In this document: positions 51,367 to 60,291 of the stretch, one piece after another
Layout of the letters: each line of letters starts with the position of its first letter
Position numbering within the stretch: position 1 is the stretch's first letter
DNA from: Paenibacillus artemisiicola
Lineage (GTDB): Bacteria > Bacillota > Bacilli > Paenibacillales > Paenibacillaceae
NCBI RefSeq assembly: GCF_017652985.1
Contig: NZ_JAGGDJ010000001.1
Coordinates: 248,001-312,000, forward strand
DNA length: 64,000 nucleotides
Reading direction: 5' to 3'
Notes under the pieces: generated by a model
What the model was told of the DNA's origin: nothing
The model's database searches: none
The model's input: the letters and a program-made list of their open reading frames with translations, nothing else
Position numbers and translations under genes: made by a program

Positions 51367-52329
51367 ATGCAATCGAAAGTGTTGACGAACGCGCAGATCG
51401 AGCAGTTCATCGAGCTCGGCTACGTGCATTTGGAAGAGGCGTTTCCGCGCAAGGCGGCGCTCGCCGCGCAGGATTACCTGTGGGCGCAGGTCGAGAAGCG
51501 AGGAGTACGGAAGCAGGACCGCTCGACCTGGAACCAGCCGATGGTGCATATCCGGGAACAATTCGACGCGGAGGAATTCCAGGTCTGCAATACGCTGCGG
51601 CTGGCCGACGCCATCGAAGACGTGGTCGGCGCGGGCCGGTGGAAGGAGCGCTCCGTCTACGGCCAAGAAGGGGACAAGACGCTGTGGGGCTGGTGGCCGG
51701 TGAATTTCGCCGCCGGCGCCGATCAGCCCTGGGACGTGCCGACGAACGGCTGGCACTGGGACGGCATGAGCCGCCCGCATTACGTGGACAGCCCGGAGCA
51801 GGGATTGCTGCTGCTCTGCATTTTCTCCGACATCGGCATGCGCAGCGGCAGCACGCTCGTAGCCGAAGGCTCGCACAAGATCGTGTCCAAGCTGCTGGCG
51901 GAGCATGGCGACGGACCGATGGCGGGCGAAGCGATCCAGCTCGCGAACCGCTCCCATCCGTGGCTGCGGGAGCTGACGAACACGAAGGAGAGCGACACGG
52001 GGGCCGTCGACGTCTACGCGGACGGCGCGGCCGCGCAAGCCGCGCCGGCAGCCGAGGCGGGGAATCGCGTCGCGGCGTTCATGGAGCGGGAGCACGCGGA
52101 CGCGGACGGCTTCCGCCTGCGCGTCGTCGAGACGCCCGCGTCGGCCGGCGACGTGCTGCTTTGCCATCCGTTCCTCTACCACTGCGCGTCGCAAAACCAT
52201 TCCGGCGTGCCGCGGTTCATGTGCAACCGCGCGACCCCGCTCGTCCGCCGGATGAATCTGAACCGGGCGAATCCGGCCGAGTACTCGCCGCTCGAGCTCA
52301 GCGTGCGGCAGTCGTTCGTCCGGGCATAA
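51367..52329 (+). CDS. phytanoyl-CoA dioxygenase-like protein
   Basis: A 320-residue PhyH-like oxygenase, more distant from the other two. The iron motif is His130-Trp-Asp132 (NGWHWDGMS), and the distal His is in LLCHPFLYHCASQN. An Ala-rich insertion (about residues 216-236) interrupts the barrel. GTGAGACG is a weak ribosome site before the ATG. It adjoins another PhyH gene but has its own spacer and terminator, so the two are not clearly one operon. Confidence 0.82.
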   Translation: MQSKVLTNAQIEQFIELGYVHLEEAFPRKAALAAQDYLWAQVEKRGVRKQDRSTWNQPMVHIREQFDAEEFQVCNTLRLADAIEDVVGAGRWKERSVYGQEGDKTLWGWWPVNFAAGADQPWDVPTNGWHWDGMSRPHYVDSPEQGLLLLCIFSDIGMRSGSTLVAEGSHKIVSKLLAEHGDGPMAGEAIQLANRSHPWLRELTNTKESDTGAVDVYADGAAAQAAPAAEAGNRVAAFMEREHADADGFRLRVVETPASAGDVLLCHPFLYHCASQNHSGVPRFMCNRATPLVRRMNLNRANPAEYSPLELSVRQSFVRA

Positions 52330-52455
52330 GCCCGCAAGCGGCCGTAGAGAACCCGCGAAGCGCCGCGCGACGAGCGTCCCGGGTTCCTGCCGTGCCGCGC
52401 CTCGATCCTGCTGCGTCTCCATAACACCGCGCGTCTTATTAAGAGGCGCGCAACG

Positions 52456-52486
52456 GGCTGCCGGAATTTTCCCGGCAGCCTTGTTG
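52456..52486 (+). terminator. terminator of the third PhyH gene
   Basis: A 9-bp stem GGCTGCCGG / CCGGCAGCC followed by TTGTTG. Confidence 0.7.
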
Positions 52487-52556
52487 ACGTTGCGGGACAA
52501 GTATTCTAGGATAATGGCATACGCAAGACATTCAAACCGACAAAGGAGTCACGCAC

Positions 52557-53225
<669 letters not shown>

Positions 53226-53397
53226 AAAAAGGCAGGAAAAGGCCGGACGAAGGCGGGATGTACGCCGCTCGAAACGGCCGAGGAGCAAGGGAGCTTGTCA
53301 AATCGAACGAATCGGGCGATGAGGCGCGACGACCGGCAAGCGATGAACATCATGAATCCCCGCGCAGTCCGATATCCGTGAAGGAAGAGGTGCGTCC

Positions 53398-53793
53398 ATG
53401 TCAGCGCTGGGAACGAAGAAGATTGCATTCATTACGCTGTTCGTCGAAGATCTGCCGCGCGCGAAGACGTTTTACGAGGCGGTCTTCGGCTCGCCCGCCG
53501 TATTCGAGGATCCGCATTCCGCCGTCTATCCCTTCGGCAACCTGAGCATCAACCTGCTGATCGCGTCCGAGGCGCCCGGGCTGATCGGCCCGGCGAAGGT
53601 CGCGGGCGGCGAGGCCGGCTCGCGGTTTCAATTCACGATCCCGGTCGAGGACGTCGACGGCGCGTGCGAGGAGCTGCGCGGCCGCGGCGTCGAGCTGCTG
53701 AACGGCCCGATGGACCGGCCGTGGGGCGTCCGCACCGCGTGCTTCGCCGACCCGGACGGCCATGTCTGGGAGCTCGCGCAGCAGCTGGGTTAA
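53398..53793 (+). CDS. VOC superfamily protein (glyoxalase/bleomycin-resistance fold)
   Basis: A 131-residue VOC-fold protein with two beta-alpha-beta-beta-beta modules: IAFITLFVEDLPRAKTFYEAVFG opens the first (broken here at LPRAK), and FADPDGHVWELAQQL closes the second with the typical DPDGxxxE motif. Members bind a metal and small molecules, for example as glyoxalases, dioxygenases or drug-binding proteins. GAAGAGG precedes the ATG. The function is unknown. Confidence 0.88.
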   Translation: MSALGTKKIAFITLFVEDLPRAKTFYEAVFGSPAVFEDPHSAVYPFGNLSINLLIASEAPGLIGPAKVAGGEAGSRFQFTIPVEDVDGACEELRGRGVELLNGPMDRPWGVRTACFADPDGHVWELAQQLG

Positions 53794-53812
53794 CCGTCGT
53801 CGCATCAGGAAG

Positions 53813-53838
53813 AAAGCCGCGTTCGCGCGGCTTTTTTT
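53813..53838. terminator. terminator between VOC and TetR genes
   Basis: A 9-bp stem AAAGCCGCG / CGCGGCTTT around TTCG with T-run; it also serves the convergent tetR-type gene. Confidence 0.9.
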
Positions 53839-53868
53839 GCTGCCTCATGACCGCCGCTCGCGGCGGAA

Positions 53869-54450
53869 TCAGCGCAGCTCGATATCGTTCTTCGCGAACA
53901 GGTCGCTCAGCTGCTCCGCCATCGCCTCCGGGGAATGGGGCATGGCGCGCCGAATCCACCACTCCACGATGCCGACGAACGCGGAGGCCATGAATTCGGC
54001 GTGCAGCTCGTGATCGACGCGCGCCGCGCCGCCGTTCGCTTCGAGCTTCCGCCGGACGCCGCCGGCGACGAACGCCAGCATCCGTTCCCGGAAGACGGAC
54101 GTCCGCTGATTGGCGAACATGGCCGAGAAGAACGGATAATTCGCCGCGAGGTAGTCGAAGACCGGCTTCAGCTCGCTGCCGAGCGCGGAAATATCGTCCG
54201 TTGACGCGGCGTCGCCGTGCCCGCAGAAGGCAAGGAGCCGGTTCAGGTGGCTTTCGATATTTTTGTCGAGGAGGTCGTATTTGTCCGCGTAATGCAAGTA
54301 CACCGTTCCGCGGTTGACGTTGGCGCGGTCGGAAATGTCGTTGATCGTAATCTGCTGGAACTCCTTCTCGGCGAACAGTTCCAAAAACGCTTTATTGATC
54401 GCTTCCCGCGTTTTCACCACGCGGCGGTCGAGTTTGGCTTCGGCGTTCAT
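53869..54450 (-). CDS. TetR family transcriptional regulator
   Basis: A 193-residue TetR-type regulator. The N-terminal helix-turn-helix reads ITINDISDRANVNRGTVYLHY within residues about 10-60 (given in two parts: ITINDISDRANV and NRGTVYLHYADK), and the rest is a helical ligand-binding domain. AAAGGAG precedes the ATG. It is divergent from the first of two duplicated SDR genes; its minus-strand promoter (TTGAAT-17-TATCAT) overlaps the dyad TCAACGCGTGTTGA, which also lies just downstream of the SDR promoter, so it probably represses both. The inducer is unknown. Confidence 0.9.
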   Translation of the reverse strand: MNAEAKLDRRVVKTREAINKAFLELFAEKEFQQITINDISDRANVNRGTVYLHYADKYDLLDKNIESHLNRLLAFCGHGDAASTDDISALGSELKPVFDYLAANYPFFSAMFANQRTSVFRERMLAFVAGGVRRKLEANGGAARVDHELHAEFMASAFVGIVEWWIRRAMPHSPEAMAEQLSDLFAKNDIELR

Positions 54451-54525
54451 GGCGCACGCTCCTTTCGTTAATCAACATCGTCCGATCGGATGTCGCATAG
54501 GGGACGAAACCGCCGACATCAACGA

Positions 54526-54553
54526 TTGAAGTCCCGTTCGATCTCCTTATAAT
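54526..54553 (+). promoter_or_regulatory. promoter of the first SDR gene
   Basis: TTGAAG, a 16-base spacer and TATAAT on +. It overlaps a divergent promoter for tetR: on the minus strand, TTGAAT at 54575-54580, 17 bases, and TATCAT at 54552-54557. Confidence 0.6.
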
Positions 54554-54576
54554 GATAATCAACGAACGCCAAATAT

Positions 54577-54590
54577 TCAACGCGTGTTGA
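54577..54590. promoter_or_regulatory. TetR-type operator, copy 1
   Basis: The dyad TCAAC-GCGT-GTTGA sits downstream of the SDR promoter and overlaps the -35 of the tetR promoter. Copy 2 is at 55813. Confidence 0.55.
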
Positions 54591-54634
54591 GTAAAAAGCA
54601 TTCGAAATCGATTAGGGCGAGGGGAAGATCGAGC

Positions 54635-55378
54635 ATGGATAACATCACGGGGAAAGTCGTCGTCATTACGGGCGCGTCGAGCGGCATCGGGGAAGCGACG
54701 GCCAAGCGGCTGGCGGAGAAGGGGGCCAAGCTGGTACTGGCGGCACGGCGCGAGGAGCGGCTGAAGGCGCTGGCGGCGGAAATCGTCCGGAAGGGCGGCG
54801 AGGCGGCGTACGCGGTCGCCGACGTGGCATCGGCGGAAGACATGCGCAAGACGGCGGGCCTGGCTTTGGAGCGTTACGGCCGGATCGACGTGCTGGTGAA
54901 CAACGCGGGCATCATGCCGGTGTCGCGCCTGAGCGAGCTGCGGGTCGAGGATTGGGACCGGATGATCGACGTCAACGTCAAAGGCGTGCTGCACGGCATC
55001 GCGGCAGTGCTGCCGGCCATGCGCGAGCAGCGCTCCGGACACGTCGTCAACGTCTCTTCGGTGGCGGGTTACGTCGTGAGCCCGACGTCGGCCGTGTACA
55101 GCGCGACGAAATTCGCCGTCCGGGCGATCACCGACGGGCTGCGCCAGGAAGAATCGGCGGCATCGGGCATCCGCGCGACGGTCGTCTCGCCGGGGATTAC
55201 GAACACGGAGCTGCTGAACACGGTGACGAGTCCCGACGTGCAGGCGATGGCCAGCCATGTTCAAGGCATGGGCATCTCGCCGGACCGGATCGCGGACGCG
55301 ATCGTCTATGCGATCGGGCAGCCGGACGACGCGAGCGTGAACGAGATCGTGATTCGGCCGACGGCGCAAACGATGTAA
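54635..55378 (+). CDS. SDR family oxidoreductase, duplicate 1
   Basis: A 247-residue classical short-chain dehydrogenase/reductase. TGASSGIG binds NADP(H), NNAGIMPV and the Ser in NVSSVAG follow, and YSATK is the intact catalytic YxxxK. Arg residues behind the first strand (AARREER) suggest NADPH. The closing segment NEIVIRPTAQ is typical of YdfG/serine-dehydrogenase-like SDRs. It is a near twin of the gene at 55869, with its upstream region also duplicated. The ATG follows GAGGGGAAG. Confidence 0.92.
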   Translation: MDNITGKVVVITGASSGIGEATAKRLAEKGAKLVLAARREERLKALAAEIVRKGGEAAYAVADVASAEDMRKTAGLALERYGRIDVLVNNAGIMPVSRLSELRVEDWDRMIDVNVKGVLHGIAAVLPAMREQRSGHVVNVSSVAGYVVSPTSAVYSATKFAVRAITDGLRQEESAASGIRATVVSPGITNTELLNTVTSPDVQAMASHVQGMGISPDRIADAIVYAIGQPDDASVNEIVIRPTAQTM

Positions 55379-55401
55379 CCGCCGAACAGCCGGCGAGCGC
55401 G

Positions 55402-55464
55402 CGAAGCAAGCGAAGCAAGCAAAGCAAGCAAAGCAAGCAAAGCAAGCAAAGCAAGCAAAGCAAG
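55402..55464. repeat. 9-bp minisatellite between the duplicated SDR genes
   Basis: Seven head-to-tail copies of CRAAGCAAG (two CGAAGCAAG, five CAAAGCAAG) start 24 bases after the first SDR stop. It is untranslated unless that stop is read through. Confidence 0.9.
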
Positions 55465-55508
55465 CAAAAAACGCAAAGCAGCAAAGCAGACAAATCCGAC
55501 AAATCCGG

Positions 55509-55533
55509 CCGTCCCGAAAAGGGACGGTTTTTT
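55509..55533 (+). terminator. terminator of the first SDR gene
   Basis: A 7-bp stem CCGTCCC / GGGACGG around GAAAA, followed by six T residues. Confidence 0.88.
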
Positions 55534-55762
55534 GCGCGGCTTTGCGGCGATTCCGCCGATCGGATGACGGGCTAGCGTTCCGGGAAGACTTTGGGAAGAC
55601 AACGAAAACGCGGCCGTACCACAAGCGATAAACGAGTCATATGAATAAGGTTAACATACCATGATCATGCCATCATCATGCGTTTGAAGCCGCTGCGTCC
55701 TCCGTTCATCGACACGAACAACCCGAGTGTCGCATAAGGGACAGAAGAGCCGACATCAACGA

Positions 55763-55826
55763 TTTAAGTCCCGCCGGATCTCCTTATAATGATAATCAAC
55801 GGAGCCAATTATTCAACACATGTTGA
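55763..55826. promoter_or_regulatory. duplicated promoter and TetR-type operator of SDR gene 2
   Basis: TTTAAG-16-TATAAT (55763-55790) and the dyad TCAAC-ACAT-GTTGA (55813-55826) copy the arrangement before SDR gene 1, including the remnant divergent minus-strand promoter, which here has no tetR gene to drive. Confidence 0.6.
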
Positions 55827-55868
55827 GTAATCGGCTTCGATTCGATAGGACGAAGGAGAAGATCGAGG

Positions 55869-56612
55869 ATGGACAACATAGCGGGGAAAGTCGTTGTCAT
55901 GACGGGCGCGTCGAGCGGCATCGGGGAAGCGGCGGCCAAGCGGCTGGCGGAGAAGGGGGCCAGGCTGGTGCTGGCGGCACGGCGCGAGGACCGGCTGAAG
56001 GCGCTGGCGGATGAGCTCGTCCGCCTGGGCGGCGAGGCGGCGTTCGCGGTCGCCGACGTGGCGTCGGCGGAAGACATGCGCAAGACGGCGGCTCTGGCCA
56101 TGGAGCGTTACGGCCGGATCGACGTGCTGGTCAACAACGCGGGCATCATGCCGGTGTCGCGGCTGAGCGAGCTGCGGGTCGAGGATTGGGACCGGATGAT
56201 CGACGTCAACGTCAAGGGCGTGCTGCACGGCATCGCGGCGGTGCTGCCGATCATGCGCGAGCAGCGCTCCGGGCATATCGTCAACCTCTCCTCGACGTCG
56301 GGTTACGCGGTCAGTCCGACGTCGGTCGTGTACGGCGCGACGAAGTTCGCGGTTCGGGCGATCACCGACGGGCTTCGCCAGGAAGAATCGGCGGCATCGG
56401 GCATCCGCGCGACGCTCGTCGCGCCGGGCTTGACCGAGACGGAGCTGCTGAGCGGGCTGACGAGCCCGGAAGCGCGGGCCATCGCCGAGCGGATCAAGGG
56501 GCTTGGCATGTCGCCGGACCGGATCGCGGACGCCATCGTCTACGCGATCGGGCAGCCGGACGAGGCGAGCGTGAGCGAAATCATCGTCCGTCCGACGGCT
56601 TTGGCCATGTAA
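55869..56612 (+). CDS. SDR family oxidoreductase, duplicate 2
   Basis: A 247-residue paralogue of the preceding SDR, colinear without gaps. TGASSGIG, NNAGIMPV and a catalytic YGATK are kept; the Ser motif reads LSSTSG. Differences cluster in the last 60 residues, where the substrate loop lies (LVAPGLTETELLSGL against VVSPGITNTELLNTV), suggesting altered substrate preference after duplication. The ATG follows GAAGGAGAAG. It has its own copy of the TetR-type operator and ends in a terminator. Confidence 0.92.
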   Translation: MDNIAGKVVVMTGASSGIGEAAAKRLAEKGARLVLAARREDRLKALADELVRLGGEAAFAVADVASAEDMRKTAALAMERYGRIDVLVNNAGIMPVSRLSELRVEDWDRMIDVNVKGVLHGIAAVLPIMREQRSGHIVNLSSTSGYAVSPTSVVYGATKFAVRAITDGLRQEESAASGIRATLVAPGLTETELLSGLTSPEARAIAERIKGLGMSPDRIADAIVYAIGQPDEASVSEIIVRPTALAM

Positions 56613-56631
56613 CGGAACGAGCGGATATACG

Positions 56632-56660
56632 AGAAGCCGACCGGGCCGGTCGGCTTCTTG
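56632..56660 (+). terminator. terminator of SDR gene 2
   Basis: An 11-bp stem AGAAGCCGACC / GGTCGGCTTCT. Confidence 0.85.
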
Positions 56661-56779
56661 CGCGTCCGTTCACGCGCATCGGAATTATTAATTTGCCTTA
56701 ATGGCCATACCTGCCTACAACACGTCCGGCCGGCCGGAATACGTTGTGGCATCTCCTCCCGAACCGAAAGGAGCCCGCC

Positions 56780-57898
56780 ATGAAGCTGCTGATCATCGCC
56801 CCCGAACAAATTCCGGTTCCGCCGAGAGCGGGCGGATCGGTCGAGAACGTCATCCACCAAATCACGAGCCGGCTGCCGGAGGGGCACCGCGTCACCATCG
56901 TCAGCTTGCGGCGCGGGTATTTGCCCCGCAAGTCGGTGAGCGGTCCCGTCACGAATTTGCGGGTGCCGGGCGGCTCGAAGAAGCGGTATCTCGCCAATGC
57001 GCTGCGCCGCGTGAAGGGCCTCGCGTTCGACCTGATTCAAATCGACAACCGCCCGGGCTTCGCCGCCGCCGTCCGGAACGCGTTTCCCCATACGCCGATC
57101 GCCGTGTTCATGCATTCCATGACGTTCGCGTCGCCGCCGATGACGACGAGGCGCAAGGCGAACGCCGATTTCCGGCACGCCGACCTCATCGTCGGCAACA
57201 GCTTGTCGCTGCAGCGCTCGCTGATGAGCCGCTTCCCCGCGCACCGGAGCAAGATCGCCTACGTGCATCTCGGCGTAGACACCGCGCAGTTCCGGCCGAG
57301 CGGCAAGCGGCGCCGCGGCGGCTATCGCTTCCTGTTCGCCGGCCGCATGATTCCGCGGAAGGGCGTGCCGACGCTGCTGCGGGCGTTCAAGATCGCCCGG
57401 AAATCGGTGCCGTCCATCCGGCTGTCCGTCGCGGGCGGAACGGGCAAGGCGGCCTATCGGGCCTTCCTGCGCCGCACCGCGCGCCGGTTGAACGTCCCCG
57501 TGCGGTTCAAGGGGAATCTGCCGCGCAAGCGCATGCCGGCGTTCTACCGGTCCGGCGATTGTTTCGTCTGCCCGTCGCAGGAGCATGAAGCGTTCGGGCT
57601 CGTCAACGTGGAAGCGATGGCGAGCGGGCTGCCCGTCATCGCTTCGCGCAACGGCGGCATTCCGGAGATCGTGAAGGACGGGCGCAACGGCTTTCTCGTG
57701 ACCCGGTACGGGAAGCCTGCCGCGTTCGCCGCGCGGATGGCGGAGCTGGCCCGCTCCCCGGAGCTCCACCGGCGCCTCTCCGAGCAGGCGCGATCGGACG
57801 CGGAGCGCTATTTCGGCTGGCAGCTGACGGCCGCTAAGCTAATGGAGCTCTATGCGGAACGCTTGAAGACGGCCTCGGCCGGCAGGCGGACGAAATAA
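56780..57898 (+). CDS. glycosyltransferase family 4 protein
   Basis: A 372-residue GT-B glycosyltransferase, most like CotSA-type spore-coat or wall glycosyltransferases. The N-terminal domain begins MKLLIIAPEQIPVPPRAGGSVE with the family Gly loop GGSVE. The C-terminal donor domain has FLFAGRMIPRKGVPTLLRAF and HEAFGLVNVEAMASGLPVIA with the paired Glu residues. Very basic (many Arg/Lys), which may aid membrane contact. The start ATG follows AAAGGAG. The gene is monocistronic, so donor and acceptor are unknown. Confidence 0.9.
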   Translation: MKLLIIAPEQIPVPPRAGGSVENVIHQITSRLPEGHRVTIVSLRRGYLPRKSVSGPVTNLRVPGGSKKRYLANALRRVKGLAFDLIQIDNRPGFAAAVRNAFPHTPIAVFMHSMTFASPPMTTRRKANADFRHADLIVGNSLSLQRSLMSRFPAHRSKIAYVHLGVDTAQFRPSGKRRRGGYRFLFAGRMIPRKGVPTLLRAFKIARKSVPSIRLSVAGGTGKAAYRAFLRRTARRLNVPVRFKGNLPRKRMPAFYRSGDCFVCPSQEHEAFGLVNVEAMASGLPVIASRNGGIPEIVKDGRNGFLVTRYGKPAAFAARMAELARSPELHRRLSEQARSDAERYFGWQLTAAKLMELYAERLKTASAGRRTK

Positions 57899-57931
57899 AA
57901 CCGCGCCCGCTGCGGCCAACGCGACCGGCGC

Positions 57932-57969
57932 GGCCGGCGCGACCGGCGATCGCGCCGGTCGCGCCGGCC
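57932..57969. terminator. bidirectional terminator
   Basis: A perfect 17-bp GC stem (GGCCGGCGCGACCGGCG and complement) around ATCG, between the convergent glycosyltransferase and sensor kinase genes. Confidence 0.75.
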
Positions 57970-57990
57970 TAGAGGGGATTCTTGCCGCGA

Positions 57991-59256
57991 TCAACCGGGC
58001 GAACCGTGGCGCGCATGCGCCCGGAGCCGGACCTCGACGACCGTTCCCTCGCCGGGTTCGGACGCGATCGTGATGGCGCCGCCGTGCGCCTTCGCGATCC
58101 ATTCCGCGATGGACAGCCCGAGACCCGTGCCGCCTTCCGCGCGCGATCGGGCTTTGTCCCCGCGGTAGAAGCGGTCGAACACGCGGGGGAGGTCTTCTTT
58201 GGCGATCCCGCAGCCGGTATCCGCGACGCCGATGACCGCGAACGAGGCCTGCCTGCGGACCGTAAGCGCGATGCGCCCGTCCGGCGGCGTGTACTTGAGC
58301 GCGTTGTCCAGCAGGATCGCCAGCAGCTGGCGGACGCGCTCTTCGTCGCCCCGGATCCGCACCGGCGCGTCCGTGTCGCAGCGGATCGCGACGCGCTTGG
58401 TCGCCGCGAGCAGCCGGAAGCGCGACGCAAGCTCGCGCGCGAGGACGTCGAGCTCGAAGTCCGCGGGGCGCAGCAGGAGACGGTCCGAATCCGAGCGCGC
58501 CAAGGTGAGCAGATCGTTGACGAGCCGGCTCATGCGCCGGCTTTCCTTCAAAATGACGTTAATCTGGCCGGCCTCCCGTTCGATGGTGTGTCCGGGGACG
58601 CGAAGCAGCAGCTCGGTCTGGGCCTGAACGATCGCGATCGGCGTGCGCAGCTCGTGCGACGCGTCCGCGACGAACCGCGTCTCCTTCTCCCAGGATCTGC
58701 GGATCGGGACGAGGGCTCTTCCGGCCAGAAACAGTCCGAGCGGAAACGAGATCGCCACCCCGGCCGCGGCCGCCGCGTAAATATCCATCCGCAGCGCGCG
58801 CAGCGTGCTGCGCGCGTCGTCCAGGTTGCGGACGATGCCGATCTCGGCGATCGCGCGCGGCTCGAGCGCGAGATTGGGGTAATTATACGCGCGGTAGGTA
58901 TGCCCGTTCGCCATTAGCGTGCGGAGCGCGTCCTCGCCGTCGGCCTGCTTGAAGCGCGCGGCCAGCGCGTCCGGGAACGACCGGTTCGGCATCTGTCCGA
59001 TCAGCTCGCCGCGGGCGTCCCAGAACAGGTACGTCGTCGTTTCGTCCTGCGCGGGATCGGGGCCGCCGGCCGCCATCGCGGCGGACAAGTCGTGCAGCGA
59101 GGCGATCCGGCTCTCGGCGGCGCTGATGAACTCGTCCGCGTCGTAATACAGGCGGAACCGCATGTGGACGTAGAGCAGCGAGCTGAGCGCCAAGAGGACG
59201 AACAGTATGACGACCGCGTTCAGGACGGCGAGCTTAAGCCGGATGCTAGCGAACAC
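57991..59256 (-). CDS. sensor histidine kinase
   Basis: A 421-residue membrane kinase. One helix at residues 8-30, an extracytoplasmic sensor of about 130 residues, a second helix near 160-180, then no clear HAMP but a short linker into the HisKA domain with phosphoacceptor His201 in ASHELRTPIAIV. The ATP-binding domain has N-box LLDNALKYTPP, G1 VADTGCGI, F-box FDRFYRGDK and G2 GGTGLGLSI. It pairs with the overlapping response regulator gene upstream (11-base overlap). The signal is unknown. Confidence 0.93.
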   Translation of the reverse strand: MFASIRLKLAVLNAVVILFVLLALSSLLYVHMRFRLYYDADEFISAAESRIASLHDLSAAMAAGGPDPAQDETTTYLFWDARGELIGQMPNRSFPDALAARFKQADGEDALRTLMANGHTYRAYNYPNLALEPRAIAEIGIVRNLDDARSTLRALRMDIYAAAAAGVAISFPLGLFLAGRALVPIRRSWEKETRFVADASHELRTPIAIVQAQTELLLRVPGHTIEREAGQINVILKESRRMSRLVNDLLTLARSDSDRLLLRPADFELDVLARELASRFRLLAATKRVAIRCDTDAPVRIRGDEERVRQLLAILLDNALKYTPPDGRIALTVRRQASFAVIGVADTGCGIAKEDLPRVFDRFYRGDKARSRAEGGTGLGLSIAEWIAKAHGGAITIASEPGEGTVVEVRLRAHARHGSPG

Positions 59257-59932
59257 GGGCTTTCCCCTGGAGCATATAGCCGGCCCCGCGAACGGTGCGC
59301 AGCATGGCGTCGGCCTTGTGGGCCGACAGCTTCCTGCGCAAATGATGCACGTAAACGTCGACGGCCGAAGCGCCGACCGCCGAGTGAAGGCCCCAGACGC
59401 GGCTCACGATCTGTTCCCGGGTCAGAATCTGGTCCTGATGGCAGATCAAATATTCCAGCAGCTCGTATTCCGTCGCGGTCAGCTGCAGCGGCGTCCCGCC
59501 GACCACCGCGTCCCTGGCCGCGGGCACGAGGCGGACGGAGCCGCAGGCCAGCTCGCCTTCCAGGCCGAGCGTGCCCCTGCGGCGGAGCACCGCCCGCGCC
59601 CGCGCCAGCAATTCCGCGACGGCGAACGGCTTGACGACGTAATCGTCGGCGCCGGCGTCCAGCCCGCCGACCCGGTCTTCGACCGCGTCCTTGGCCGTCA
59701 GCAGAATGATCGGCACGAGCAGGGCTTGCTCCCGCAGCTTGCGCATGATGTCGAAGCCGCTTAGCCCGGGCAGCATCACGTCCAGCACGATCAGGTCGTG
59801 GATCGCCCGGGACGCTTGCGCGTAACCGTCCTCGCCGTTGTCGGCGCCGTCGGTCCGGTACGCTTCGCTTTCGAACGCGCTTCGGACGATCTGAAGCAGC
59901 GCCGCGTCATCTTCGATCACCAGCACGCGCAT
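59246..59932 (-). CDS. OmpR/PhoB-type response regulator
   Basis: A 228-residue response regulator with a receiver domain (acidic pair Glu7-Asp8, phosphoacceptor Asp51 in IVLDVMLPG, Lys in DDYVVKPFAV) and a C-terminal winged helix (LQLTATEYELLEYLI, VDVYVHHLRRKL, RTVRGAGYML). The ATG at 59932 follows AAAGGCGG; an in-frame ATG 45 bases upstream has no ribosome site. It is the first gene of the pair with the kinase. Target genes are not evident here. Confidence 0.94.
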   Translation of the reverse strand: MRVLVIEDDAALLQIVRSAFESEAYRTDGADNGEDGYAQASRAIHDLIVLDVMLPGLSGFDIMRKLREQALLVPIILLTAKDAVEDRVGGLDAGADDYVVKPFAVAELLARARAVLRRRGTLGLEGELACGSVRLVPAARDAVVGGTPLQLTATEYELLEYLICHQDQILTREQIVSRVWGLHSAVGASAVDVYVHHLRRKLSAHKADAMLRTVRGAGYMLQGKARVR

Positions 59933-60222
59933 GTCCGTCTTCCGCCTTTCCCGTTCCGTCGTTATGGTTCGCATCACCTTAGTATACGGGACGCGGACGC
60001 GAGAAATGATCGATCGGCGGGAGGAGGACGTAATTAGGAGGCGTTCCTCCGCGACCCGGGCGGCGAGCGGCGCAGGTCGCGCGGACGCAACCGCCCGGTT
60101 ATACGGAGCGGTCAGTGGTTTAACGGCATTAACAATAAAGGAAATATTATTTCATGACATTAATTATATGGCCCCTCGACGAAGACTTTTGCTAGTCGTA
60201 TTGGCCCCGAGCTTGAAGCGAA

Positions 60223-60251
60223 TTGGCTGAAGCCGGAGGTTCGGGTATAAT
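60223..60251 (+). promoter_or_regulatory. sigma-A promoter of the cyclase-family gene
   Basis: TTGGCT, a 17-base spacer and TATAAT, 41 bases before the ATG. The TTG of the -35 is in frame with the gene but is not a start codon. The rest of the 359-base spacer is AT-rich near 60121-60175 and shows no supported gene. Confidence 0.7.
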
Positions 60252-60291
60252 CGGGGTGTTAACCTATCTCACACCTCAAGGAGCTGTACTC

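Noticed and set aside
55197..55602. Minus-strand frames with Leu-Leu-Cys repeats
   Set aside because: These are translations of the 9-bp minisatellite and the antisense of the SDR gene.
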